From DATKYV01 sp035528275 (GTDB lineage Bacteria > Acidobacteriota > Terriglobia > UBA7540), in NCBI GenBank assembly GCA_035528275.1, contig DATKYV010000142.1, positions 1-9,973 of the forward strand: a DNA stretch of 9,973 nucleotides. The letters run 5' to 3'. Below, piece after piece: positions 1 through 6,102 of the stretch. The position numbers and the translations under genes are program-made. Below the pieces are notes generated by a model that did no database searches, was not told the origin of the DNA, and saw only the letters and a list, made by a program, of their open reading frames with translations. Each line of letters opens with the position of its first letter. Within the stretch, counting starts at the first letter, position 1.

Positions 1-75
1 AGAGTTTCTGAGCGGAATGCGCTGCAAAAATACTTTCGGCCTGAGTCGAAGCGCGGGGGGAGGAGCGATGGCTGA
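1..75 (+). CDS. C-terminal end of an unidentified upstream gene (partial)
   Basis: Frame 1 is open from the window edge to a TGA at 73-75 and reads as a basic tail (RVSERNALQKYFRPESKRG and a few more residues). If real, it overlaps the ATG of the next gene at 68 by 8 bases, a typical layout for translationally coupled genes. Because the next gene encodes a zinc-finger anti-sigma-like protein, an ECF sigma factor is the natural guess: the tail could follow a region 4 helix. Only 24 codons are visible, so the identity is inferred from context alone. An alternative is that the upstream gene ends elsewhere and this frame is open by chance. Confidence 0.35.
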   Translation, partial: RVSERNALQKYFRPESKRGGRSDG

Positions 76-316
76 CCCTCGATGCAAGCGAATCTTCGCG
101 GCGCTTTCGGAATACCTCGACGGCGAACTGCCGGCGCGCAACTGCCGCGAGCTCGAACGGCATCTGCAAGGCTGCAAGCCCTGCCTCGCCTACCTCGAAA
201 CGCTCAAGGCCACGACGGAAGCCTGCCGGCGGTTCGGCGTGGGCAAAGTTCCCCGGCCCTCGGCGCGCGTCCGCGCCGCGTTGCTCGATGCCGTCGCCAA
301 GTCACGACGGAGGTGA
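68..316 (+). CDS. Small zinc-finger anti-sigma-factor-like protein (zf-HC2 type)
   Basis: An 82-residue soluble protein. Its N-terminal half carries the H-x3-C-x2-C signature of the zinc-binding anti-sigma (ZAS, zf-HC2) fold: RHLQGCKPCLAY, with His33, Cys37 and Cys40. It is preceded by a helix with the common 'LSEYLDGEL' look and another Cys near residue 6 that could be the fourth zinc ligand. Proteins of this family bind an ECF sigma factor and release it on a signal, often redox. No membrane segment follows, so this one would act in the cytoplasm. ATG 68 is chosen because a purine-rich GGGAGG lies just upstream; an in-frame ATG at 17 would add 17 unconserved residues. It probably overlaps the preceding gene and may regulate that gene's product. 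The fold is well supported; the sigma partner is inferred. Confidence 0.75.
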   Translation: MADPRCKRIFAALSEYLDGELPARNCRELERHLQGCKPCLAYLETLKATTEACRRFGVGKVPRPSARVRAALLDAVAKSRRR

Positions 317-390
317 GAAAGGGTCTGTTCCACGTGTTCGAACTCGCGCGGGTGGCTACCAGGTCAGGGACACCTCTCGGGATCGTTGCT
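317..390. other. Convergent intergenic spacer, no clear terminator
   Basis: The 74 bases between the stop of the anti-sigma-like gene and the convergent stop of the oxidase operon. I see only a short AGGT/ACCT inverted repeat around 361-375 and no T-run. I found no convincing bidirectional terminator. Confidence 0.4.
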
Positions 391-1476
391 TTACGCCGAG
401 GCGGTGGGGGCGGAAGCGGCGCGGAAGAATTTGTAGAGCATCCAGCCGACGGTGGCGAGGCCGGCGACGAGCAGAACGGCAAAGATGCCGAACACCACCC
501 ACTGCCCTTCCACGGGCAGGGTGTGCGCGTCGAAGTAGGACCGCAGGCGCTCGAGGCGAACGAGGTGGCGGATGACGGCCATCAGGCTGATGGTGCCCAC
601 GATGGCAAAACAACTGGCCGCCAGGCTGCGCGACGCGGCCAGCATGGCGAGCACGGCAAGGGCGATGGCCAGCGCGAGCAGCGCCGTCGCCAGACGGTCC
701 CCGCCCAGGAAACGGGCACGAATCCCTGTGGGCTGCTCCAAAAGAAACCAGATGCCGGCCAGGAACTGTACGCCCGTCCACGCCAGGAACCATTTCACGC
801 CGTAGCGGCGCGCCCAGGCGGCGAATTCCGGGGCTTCCCCCTTCCAGACGCCCGACACCAGCGCCACTCCCAGCCCGGCGACGGCAAACGACGCCACCAG
901 CATGTGAAAGAATCGAGCCAACGTCAGAGCGTCCAACGAACCGAGGTAGGCACCGACACTGCGGGCCATGAATTCCGAGTAGAAATCCTGCGGGCGCTCC
1001 AGCAGGCTCATGTTCTGGACGAAGATCATCATGATGTGCAGGAAGATGATCGCCGTCACCAGGATTACCCAGAATCCCCGCGTCCCCAGTTCCTCCTGCT
1101 GCATGCTGAACCAGTAGATCCCGTAATAGCCGAGCATGAGCAACAGAATAACCGCCAGCCACGCCCAGGCCATGAGCACCGAAGAGGTATAGAAAAGCTG
1201 GCCGTAGAGCAACTGAAGAAACAGCAAGGGCGCGACCCCCAGCGTGATGGAAAAAGCCACGACCGGCGGCATCAGGCGCGAGGCGCGACGCGTCAATTCA
1301 CGGTGATGGGGATTGTTGCGGCCCACGTAGCTCGAGACGGCGAGCATGGCTGCGCCTCCCATGAGGAGGTTCATGGGCAGAAGGTGAAGGATGAAGGTGA
1401 AGACCAGAAGGAGCTGCAGCAGCCACGCCGGCGCGGGCAGCGGGACGGGAACGGGCCCGGGAATCACTAGATTCAT
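391..1476 (-). CDS. bd-like oxidase, membrane subunit II (diverged CydA-type paralogue)
   Basis: A 361-residue protein with about nine predicted membrane helices and no soluble domain. It starts at ATG 1476, overlapping the stop of subunit I as ATGA, with a GGGAGG about 9 bases upstream; a longer reading frame to 1578 lies inside the upstream gene and is unlikely. By eye it resembles CydA rather than CydB. 'FILHLLPMNLLMGG' (His31) matches the first-helix heme-ligand segment of E. coli CydA (MYHFLFVPLTLGM). 'FSITLGVAPLLFLQ' matches FAMGVATGIPMEFQ. 'RFFHMLVASFAVAG' (His191) matches the His186 segment (KFVHTVASGYVTG). The two helix-3 glutamates of CydA are not evident. Its likely role is the structural and heme-binding partner of subunit I in an inner-membrane oxygen reductase. 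Family membership is an alignment by eye; which hemes it binds is inferred. Confidence 0.7.
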   Translation of the reverse strand: MNLVIPGPVPVPLPAPAWLLQLLLVFTFILHLLPMNLLMGGAAMLAVSSYVGRNNPHHRELTRRASRLMPPVVAFSITLGVAPLLFLQLLYGQLFYTSSVLMAWAWLAVILLLMLGYYGIYWFSMQQEELGTRGFWVILVTAIIFLHIMMIFVQNMSLLERPQDFYSEFMARSVGAYLGSLDALTLARFFHMLVASFAVAGLGVALVSGVWKGEAPEFAAWARRYGVKWFLAWTGVQFLAGIWFLLEQPTGIRARFLGGDRLATALLALAIALAVLAMLAASRSLAASCFAIVGTISLMAVIRHLVRLERLRSYFDAHTLPVEGQWVVFGIFAVLLVAGLATVGWMLYKFFRAASAPTASA

Positions 1477-2831
1477 CGTTGCGCGCCTCCCGGGCCGGCC
1501 TGGGGCGCGGCGCGCGCCTTCTCGCCGGGATAGCTGGGCTCGAGCGTGCGGGGCTGGGGATTCAATTCCTCGAGCCATTTCACCAGGGCGGCTCGCTCCT
1601 CCTCAGTGCCGATGAAGGGCGGCATGAAGCCTTTCAATTCATTCAGATGGAGGAGCTGATAATCGATCATCTGCCGGCTCCAGCCTTTGACGGCGAAACG
1701 GATGCTGTTGTAGCCGTCCACGGTATGGCAAAGAGCGCACTGAACGCGGAAAATGTCCTCCCCGCTGCGCGCCGGATTCGCCGGATCAACTTCATGGCTG
1801 CGGACCCAGAGCGCGGAGCGCAGGATTCCCTTCTGGCGGACGCGCGCCACGTCGTCCAGCCGCAGCGTGTTGGCGTACATGTAGTCGTAAATGATGTACG
1901 GCTTGCGCACCGCCTCGCGCACCCACTCGGTGACCGCGGTGGTGGATAGCGCCATGATGGCGATAACAAAGGCGGAGGTCAGATTGAAGTAGCGCGGGTG
2001 TTCATAGGGGCCGAAGAAAGTGAAGAGGACCACCAGCAAGGAGAAGAAAATCGACAGTCCGGCGAAGATGGTCACGGCGGGCGCGGCGCCCATGGAAATC
2101 TCCCGCGCCATCTGCGGCAGCGTGGCGATGTACCAAACGCCGCCGAGGGGAATCACAAACGTCCCGGCGAGCACCCACTTGGCCGCGTAGCGGACCACTT
2201 CCATGCGCAGGGCGACATCGCGGATTGCCGCCGCCGTCACCAGCCCGTAGACGCCCGCCAGCGCCACCGAAACCGCCGTCCGCACCACGCAGGAAGGCAG
2301 CATGCTGGGGTTAAAGAACGCCGCCGCAAAGCTGCGCGACTCGAGCCACGCTCCCGGCGTCAGCATGAAGGCCAGAATGCCGTTGATGACAAACAGGCTC
2401 ATCCACGCCGAGACGAAATAGATCCAGCCCACGGTGAGGTGGGTCTTCGCGTCCATGCGGTCCCAGCCGTAGTAGTAGATGAACGCTGCGGCGATCTCGA
2501 CGATGAAGAACACCCACTCGATGGCCCAGCCCCACACGAAAACGTGGATCAACGTCGCCGTGGCCTCGGGATTCACCAGCCCGATGGACCACCAGATGCC
2601 CGCACCGCTCACCGCGCCGAAGACCAGCACGACCAGCACGAAAAACTTGGTGTGAGATTTGACATACTCGAGCAGGGCGGGATTGTTCTCGCGATACGCC
2701 TTGCGCTCCGTCAGGGGCAGGAAGAGCCCGCCACCCACGGCAAAGTGGGAGACAAAAATGTGAAGGACGGCGATGATGCCGATAATGAGCCCGCCCCCAA
2801 GCATGGGCGGTTCCCAGACAGGATAGTTCAT
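1473..2831 (-). CDS. bd-like oxidase subunit I with C-terminal cytochrome c domain
   Basis: A 452-residue protein with about eight membrane helices (residues 13-303), then a periplasmic cytochrome c domain: heme motif C365-A-L-C368-H369 and probable distal ligand Met403 in GFMPPF. CydA-type landmarks are visible by eye. They are His24 (b595 ligand position, AVLHIFVSHFAVGGG), Glu105 and Glu112 around AIEW...VEI (E99/E107 region), YYGWDRM (matching FFGWDRL), and TEWVREAVRKPY (matching the W...E.GRQPW segment). At the b558-ligand His186 position it has Arg184 (VVRTAVSVALAG), and no Q-loop is apparent, so quinol is unlikely to be the direct donor. Known context: a 2021 phylogenomic study of the cytochrome bd superfamily (Murali and colleagues) described families lacking the quinol site, including cytochrome-c-containing ones. 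Inferred role: cytochrome c-fed O2 reduction. The start has no strong ribosome site, but the N-terminus fits the family. Confidence 0.85.
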   Translation of the reverse strand: MNYPVWEPPMLGGGLIIGIIAVLHIFVSHFAVGGGLFLPLTERKAYRENNPALLEYVKSHTKFFVLVVLVFGAVSGAGIWWSIGLVNPEATATLIHVFVWGWAIEWVFFIVEIAAAFIYYYGWDRMDAKTHLTVGWIYFVSAWMSLFVINGILAFMLTPGAWLESRSFAAAFFNPSMLPSCVVRTAVSVALAGVYGLVTAAAIRDVALRMEVVRYAAKWVLAGTFVIPLGGVWYIATLPQMAREISMGAAPAVTIFAGLSIFFSLLVVLFTFFGPYEHPRYFNLTSAFVIAIMALSTTAVTEWVREAVRKPYIIYDYMYANTLRLDDVARVRQKGILRSALWVRSHEVDPANPARSGEDIFRVQCALCHTVDGYNSIRFAVKGWSRQMIDYQLLHLNELKGFMPPFIGTEEERAALVKWLEELNPQPRTLEPSYPGEKARAAPQAGPGGAQR

Positions 2832-2879
2832 CGACGGACCGTGGCAAGGAGACTCGGTGTCGAAGACGAAAGAGCAATC

Positions 2880-2908
2880 ATGCTATGCGGCGGCGACAGG
2901 AAATTCAA
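2880..2908 (-). promoter_or_regulatory. Candidate sigma-70-type promoter of the bd-like oxidase operon
   Basis: Reading the minus strand, TTGAAT (2908-2903) and TAGCAT (2885-2880) are separated by 17 bases, each matching four of six consensus positions. The start of subunit I lies about 49 bases beyond the -10, giving a plausible leader. The spacer from the DUF2461 gene is 170 bp, enough for an independent promoter. No FNR-type box is seen here. Consensus matching alone is weak evidence. Confidence 0.3.
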
Positions 2909-3001
2909 CCGAAATTGTGTCCACAGAGCGAATGGGCGCAAAAGGGTTCGGAGTGGCTGGAGTGAGCGTCACATGCGGAAGGCGCCACGCGGAGACCAGG
3001 C

Positions 3002-3751
3002 TCATTTGAGAGCTGGGACTTTCCTTCTTACCTCGGCTCGCCAGCGCGGCCCCGCGATCGAAGTGAAGGCATAAAGCGGATAGAGTTCCGCGAACACTTT
3101 TTCGACCCGCCGCGCGAATTGGGGCGTGCCGAGATCGTGCGCGTTGGGCTCGAACACTTTGCGGACCACCCATCCTTGCAAGCTCAGCCAATCCTCGCCG
3201 CGCCTGGGCAGGCCCGGGCGCATCACCCACTCCTTCTTTTCCTGGCGATACCAGTAGGTCTCGTATCGCCCGCGCTTGACGATGTTGCGAACTAGCCCGT
3301 CGAAAGCCTTCGGCCGGGCTGCGTACCGCTTGCGGAAAACGGTTTCCAGGGCGCCCTTGGGCCCGCGATCCCATGTGCCGTAAATCGTGAAACCCACCGT
3401 CACGCACTCGGCGCTCAGCCCCACGTAGAGGCGCCCGTCCTTGTCGCGCTCGCGCCGGCGTTCGAAGACGTAAAGGTAGAAGTTGGGTTTGTAAGGGCTC
3501 TTATCCTTGCTGAATCGGATATCGCGATTGATGCGGGAGAAGTTACGATTGGTCTTTCCGCCGGTTTCGAAATGCGGGTTGAGCTTCAGCAGAAAGGGCT
3601 CGAGTTGCACCAGCAGGGCACGAAATGCCCCGGTCACGTAAGCTTCATAGCGGCCGCGATTCTGATCGAACCATGCCTTGTTGTTATTTCGCGCCAAGTC
3701 GTGAAAGAAGGCGAAAGACTCGGAGCCAAACCCGGTGAAAAGCCGGTTCAC
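3002..3751 (-). CDS. DUF2461 family protein
   Basis: A 249-residue soluble protein of the DUF2461 (TIGR02453) family, function unknown. The family signature is clear: 'FFHDLARNNNKAWFDQNR' near the N-terminus, then a conserved block around residues 70-87 with FSRINRDIRFSKDKSPYK. The usual length is about 220-250 residues, so this is full length. No signal peptide or membrane helix is seen. The start is GTG at 3751, supported by GAGGAG six bases upstream; no better ATG lies nearby in frame. It is the first gene leftward from the divergent spacer and runs in the same direction as the oxidase operon 170 bp downstream, but the gap suggests separate transcription. Family assignment is firm; a role cannot be given. 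Confidence 0.88.
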   Translation of the reverse strand: MNRLFTGFGSESFAFFHDLARNNNKAWFDQNRGRYEAYVTGAFRALLVQLEPFLLKLNPHFETGGKTNRNFSRINRDIRFSKDKSPYKPNFYLYVFERRRERDKDGRLYVGLSAECVTVGFTIYGTWDRGPKGALETVFRKRYAARPKAFDGLVRNIVKRGRYETYWYRQEKKEWVMRPGLPRRGEDWLSLQGWVVRKVFEPNAHDLGTPQFARRVEKVFAELYPLYAFTSIAGPRWRAEVRRKVPALK

Positions 3752-3819
3752 GATGTTCTCCTCAAGAAGAATGTAAGACCCGGATTATGCGGGCCGGCGA
3801 GCCTCCTCGCGCAAGAAAA

Positions 3820-3835
3820 GACATTATGTCCGGAC
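3820..3835. promoter_or_regulatory. Candidate operator: overlapping palindromes
   Basis: GACATTATGTC is an 11-base perfect inverted repeat with a single central base. Its last three bases start a second palindrome, GTCCGGAC. The element sits about 70 bases upstream of the DUF2461 start, inside the divergent spacer, where a regulator could act on either gene. No binding protein is suggested by the sequence, and chance occurrence is possible. Confidence 0.25.
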
Positions 3836-4002
3836 CGAGCGAAACGCGAAAGAGCCGTTTCTTTCCCGGATTTCCACAAGGAGCAGAGAAGATTTGCCCC
3901 CTACTCGTGCGCCGAATTTCGCATTTCAAGATTTTGGGCCGCATGTGGTACAAACTGCTCCACCCGCAAGCATCACCCGCGGCCCCGGCTCGGGGACATA
4001 CG

Positions 4003-4016
4003 TTCATATTTGTCAA
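4003..4016. promoter_or_regulatory. Candidate FNR-type box upstream of the YbaK-like gene
   Basis: TTCAT-ATTT-GTCAA matches eight of ten defined positions of the E. coli FNR consensus TTGAT-N4-ATCAA. Its centre lies about 118 bases before the YbaK-like start. A Crp/Fnr regulator with FNR-like recognition residues is encoded nearby. One mismatch is at the important G of the left half, so affinity would be reduced if the same code applies. Confidence 0.3.
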
Positions 4017-4023
4017 TAGGATA

Positions 4024-4034
4024 GAGGATTCCTC
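4024..4034. promoter_or_regulatory. 11-base inverted repeat GAGGATTCCTC
   Basis: A perfect GAGGA/TCCTC dyad with a single central T, eight bases after the FNR-like box and about 94 bases before the YbaK-like start. It has the same 5-1-5 geometry as the palindrome at 3820-3830 but an unrelated sequence. It could be an operator or chance. Confidence 0.2.
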
Positions 4035-4127
4035 AGCTCGAAAACAGGGGAGTTCCCGTATGGCAGGGGGATTGCGATACGCATCGATCAGGGTGATTTG
4101 TATCTCGTTGCGGAAGGAGGAATGACG

Positions 4128-4613
4128 ATGAGCATTCCCCGCCGGATACGCGAATACCTGGAGTCGAACAACGTCACTTTCGAATGGCTTCCCCACCCTG
4201 AGGCATTCAGCGCCCAAGAAGTTGCCCATTCACTTCACGTTTCGGGCAAGCGGCTCGCCAAGACGGTTGTTCTCGATGCCGACGGCCGCCTGGTGATGGC
4301 GGTTCTCCCTGCCAGCCATCGCTTGAACCTTCATGAGCTCAAGGCGCCACTCGGGGCAAAGCGCCTCGAAATGCTGCCCGAAAGCGAATTGGCCAAGCTC
4401 TTCCCCGACTGCGATCTCGGCGCCATTCCGCCCCTCGGCGCGCTGTACGGGATCGACGTTTGGGTGGACCGCGCGGTGGCCGAATCAGATGAAATTGTCT
4501 TTACCGCGGGGACGCACGTTGACGCGGTGCGAATCGCATACTCCGACTTCGTGGAACTGGCCAAGCCGCGCGTTGGTCATTTTGCGGAAGTCTGGGCATC
4601 CCGAGCGGCCTGA
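4128..4613 (+). CDS. YbaK/EbsC-family aminoacyl-tRNA deacylase-like protein
   Basis: A 161-residue single-domain protein of the YbaK / prolyl-tRNA synthetase-associated domain family, whose members hydrolyse mischarged aminoacyl-tRNAs in trans (for example Cys-tRNA-Pro or Ala-tRNA-Pro). Visible family features: LPHPEAFSAQEVA near residue 22; GKRLAKTVVL around 41-50 with the conserved lysines, one matching the catalytic Lys of YbaK; VLPASHRLNL; the glycine-rich GAIPPLGALYG in the middle; and FTAGTH before the C-terminal helix. It is full length and cytoplasmic. ATG 4128 is preferred over ATG 4122 because AAGGAGG lies seven bases before 4128 but only one before 4122. No ProRS gene is present, so the tRNA and amino-acid specificity cannot be read. 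Some family members are fused to CBS domains; this one is not. Confidence 0.85.
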   Translation: MSIPRRIREYLESNNVTFEWLPHPEAFSAQEVAHSLHVSGKRLAKTVVLDADGRLVMAVLPASHRLNLHELKAPLGAKRLEMLPESELAKLFPDCDLGAIPPLGALYGIDVWVDRAVAESDEIVFTAGTHVDAVRIAYSDFVELAKPRVGHFAEVWASRAA

Positions 4614-4628
4614 TGGACCTTCGCCCGG

Positions 4629-4650
4629 CCCTCGCCTGAGGGGGCTCTTT
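4629..4650 (+). terminator. Weak terminator-like hairpin after the YbaK-like gene
   Basis: CCCTC (4629-4633), a 4-base loop, GAGGG (4638-4642), then GGCTCTTT. The stem is short and the T-run has only three bases. It lies 16 bases past the stop codon, where a terminator would be expected, but could equally be chance in GC-rich DNA. Confidence 0.25.
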
Positions 4651-4662
4651 GGACGTATCGAG

Positions 4663-4684
4663 CGGCGCGCCGTGACACGCGCCG
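4663..4684 (+). other. 7-bp inverted repeat in the citrate synthase leader
   Basis: CGGCGCG (4663-4669) and CGCGCCG (4678-4684) form a perfect stem with an 8-base loop, about 50 bases before the citrate synthase start. No T-run follows. It might be a leader hairpin or an operator dyad; I cannot assign a role. Confidence 0.3.
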
Positions 4685-4732
4685 AGGGCCGGTACAAGGC
4701 TGCTGAGAGGTTCTAATTCCAAGGAGGAATAC

Positions 4733-6025
4733 ATGGCCACGTTGAAAGAAAAGTTGGCAAGTCAAATCCCGGGCCTCCGAGACGAGGTCCATCAGTTGGG
4801 CAAGGAACACGGAAGCAAGAGCATTTCTGAAGTAACGATCGCCCAGGCTTTCGGTGGCATGCGTGGTGTCAAGGGCCTGGTGTGCGACACCTCGGTCGTG
4901 GACCCGGATAGAGGTCTGGTGATTCGGGGTAGACCCATCGGCCAGATCGCCAACCGGCTGCCGGAGGAGATTCTCTGGCTGCTCTTGACGGGCGAACTCC
5001 CCGACGCCGAAAGCCTGAGAGAGCTGCAAGCCGATCTCAACAAGCGGGCCGAAGTCCCAGCCTACGTTTGGGACGTGCTCAGAGCGATGCCCGCAGACTC
5101 CCATCCCATGGCCATGTTCAGCACCGCGATCATGGTGATGGAGCGCGACTCGGTCTTCCGCCGCCGTTACGCCGAGGGCATGCACAAGGAAGAGTACTGG
5201 GAGGCGGCCCTGGAAGACTCACTGGAACTGATCGCCAAGCTGCCGAACATCGCGGCGGGCATTTACCGGATTCATACTCGCAAGGGCGATCCCCTTCCTC
5301 CCCACCCGAAACTGGACTGGGGCGCCAACTATGCCCAGATGCTGGGCCTGCCGGATCCGACGGGAGAGTTCGCCAATCTCATCCGTCTCTATATGACCCT
5401 TCACTGCGACCACGAGGGGGGGAACGTCAGCGCCTTTTCTTGCCACACCGTCGGGTCGGCGCTCTCCGATCCTTACTACGCCGTATCCGCCGGTATGAAC
5501 GGCCTGGCGGGACCGCTTCATGGGCTGGCCAATCAGGAATGCCTGCACTTTGTCCTGGCAATGCAGAAGAGGTTCAAGGGTGCCCCGACCGACGAACAGT
5601 TGCGACAGTTCGCCTGGGACACGCTGAAGGACGGACACGTCATTCCGGGATACGGCCACGCCGTGCTGCGCATCACGGATCCGCGCTACACCGCCTTCCA
5701 CGAATTCGGCGCGCGCGTTTGCCCCAAGGACGAAGTCTTTCGGATCGTGGACGCAATCTTCAGAGTGGTGCCGGGAGTTCTGAAGGAGCAAGGCAAGGCG
5801 AAGGACCCGTGGCCCAATGTCGACGCGATCTCCGGTGTGCTGCTCTACCACTTCGGGCTGACGGAGCTCGACTACTACACGGTGCTCTTCGGCGTTTCGC
5901 GGGCCCTGGGGATGTGCTCACAACTGGTCATCAACCGCGCCCTGGGAACACCCATCACCCGGCCCAAGTCGGTGAGCACGGATTGGATTCGATCGCAGTT
6001 TGACGCCGCCCGCCGCGCCGCCTGA
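4733..6025 (+). CDS. gltA: Citrate synthase, eukaryotic/mitochondrial type
   Basis: A 430-residue citrate synthase condensing oxaloacetate and acetyl-CoA to citrate, the entry step of the TCA cycle, in the cytoplasm. All expected active-site residues are present and keep a constant offset of 11 from pig mitochondrial citrate synthase. They are His227 in CDHEGGNVSA, catalytic His263 in GLAGPLHGLANQE, His309 in PGYGHAVLR, Arg318 in TDPRYT, catalytic Asp364 in PNVDAISGVLL, Arg390 in LFGVSRALG and Arg410 in TRPKS. The match to the mitochondrial enzyme is far closer than to the E. coli hexameric type, so a homodimer without NADH allostery is likely. AAGGAGG ends five bases before the ATG. A GC-rich hairpin encloses the stop codon. 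Similar eukaryotic-like enzymes are known in other bacteria such as Geobacter. The symbol is by function; orthology to E. coli gltA is distant. Confidence 0.97.
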   Translation: MATLKEKLASQIPGLRDEVHQLGKEHGSKSISEVTIAQAFGGMRGVKGLVCDTSVVDPDRGLVIRGRPIGQIANRLPEEILWLLLTGELPDAESLRELQADLNKRAEVPAYVWDVLRAMPADSHPMAMFSTAIMVMERDSVFRRRYAEGMHKEEYWEAALEDSLELIAKLPNIAAGIYRIHTRKGDPLPPHPKLDWGANYAQMLGLPDPTGEFANLIRLYMTLHCDHEGGNVSAFSCHTVGSALSDPYYAVSAGMNGLAGPLHGLANQECLHFVLAMQKRFKGAPTDEQLRQFAWDTLKDGHVIPGYGHAVLRITDPRYTAFHEFGARVCPKDEVFRIVDAIFRVVPGVLKEQGKAKDPWPNVDAISGVLLYHFGLTELDYYTVLFGVSRALGMCSQLVINRALGTPITRPKSVSTDWIRSQFDAARRAA

Positions 6026-6041
6026 CCGGCGGCTGCGGCGG
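6010..6041 (+). other. Strong GC hairpin enclosing the citrate synthase stop codon
   Basis: Bases 6010-6022 pair with 6028-6041 as 13 G-C pairs with one bulged T (6034). The 5-base loop TGACC contains the TGA stop (6023-6025). No T-tract follows, so it is not a classical intrinsic terminator. It could protect the 3' end of the mRNA, slow ribosomes at the stop or assist termination. The upper stem is partly forced by Arg/Ala codons (ARRAA) in GC-rich DNA. Confidence 0.5.
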
Positions 6042-6102
6042 ACTGAAACGGTGGTGAAGAGACAGCCTGACTTGACGTCGAATGACGAAGCAGGAGAATG
6101 GC

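Larger units (their letters stand above)
3752..4127. promoter_or_regulatory. Divergent intergenic region between DUF2461 and YbaK-like genes
   Basis: 376 bases without a convincing gene. It must hold outward promoters for both flanking genes. On the minus strand CATAAT (3789-3784) matches five of six -10 positions and lies about 30 bases before the DUF2461 start, but its best -35 candidate (TTGCGC) is 19 bases away. Three dyads stand out: GACATTATGTC (3820-3830) running into GTCCGGAC, an FNR-like box (4003-4016), and GAGGATTCCTC (4024-4034). Short reading frames here have no recognisable protein features. Confidence 0.45.

Noticed and set aside
330..380. tRNA-like T-loop (GTTCGAACTC) in the convergent spacer
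   Set aside because: The flanking bases do not form the five-base T-stem, and no acceptor or anticodon arm can be drawn.
82..1470. Long plus-strand open frame (462 codons) opposite the oxidase subunit II gene
   Set aside because: Its product is low-complexity and rich in Gln, Arg, His and Glu, with no domain. It overlaps two well-supported genes and is explained by GC-rich codon bias on the other strand.
1998..3074. Plus-strand open frame of 358 codons opposite oxidase subunit I
   Set aside because: The product is a charged, His/Arg-rich low-complexity sequence and lies antisense to a clear CydA-like protein.
3762..4229. Minus-strand frame across the divergent spacer and the start of the YbaK-like gene
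   Set aside because: No recognisable motif and no ribosome site; it overlaps the well-supported start of the deacylase-like gene.
5068..6003. Second plus-strand frame of 311 codons inside citrate synthase
   Set aside because: It is an Arg/Gly-rich frame-shifted shadow of a complete enzyme with every catalytic residue in place.
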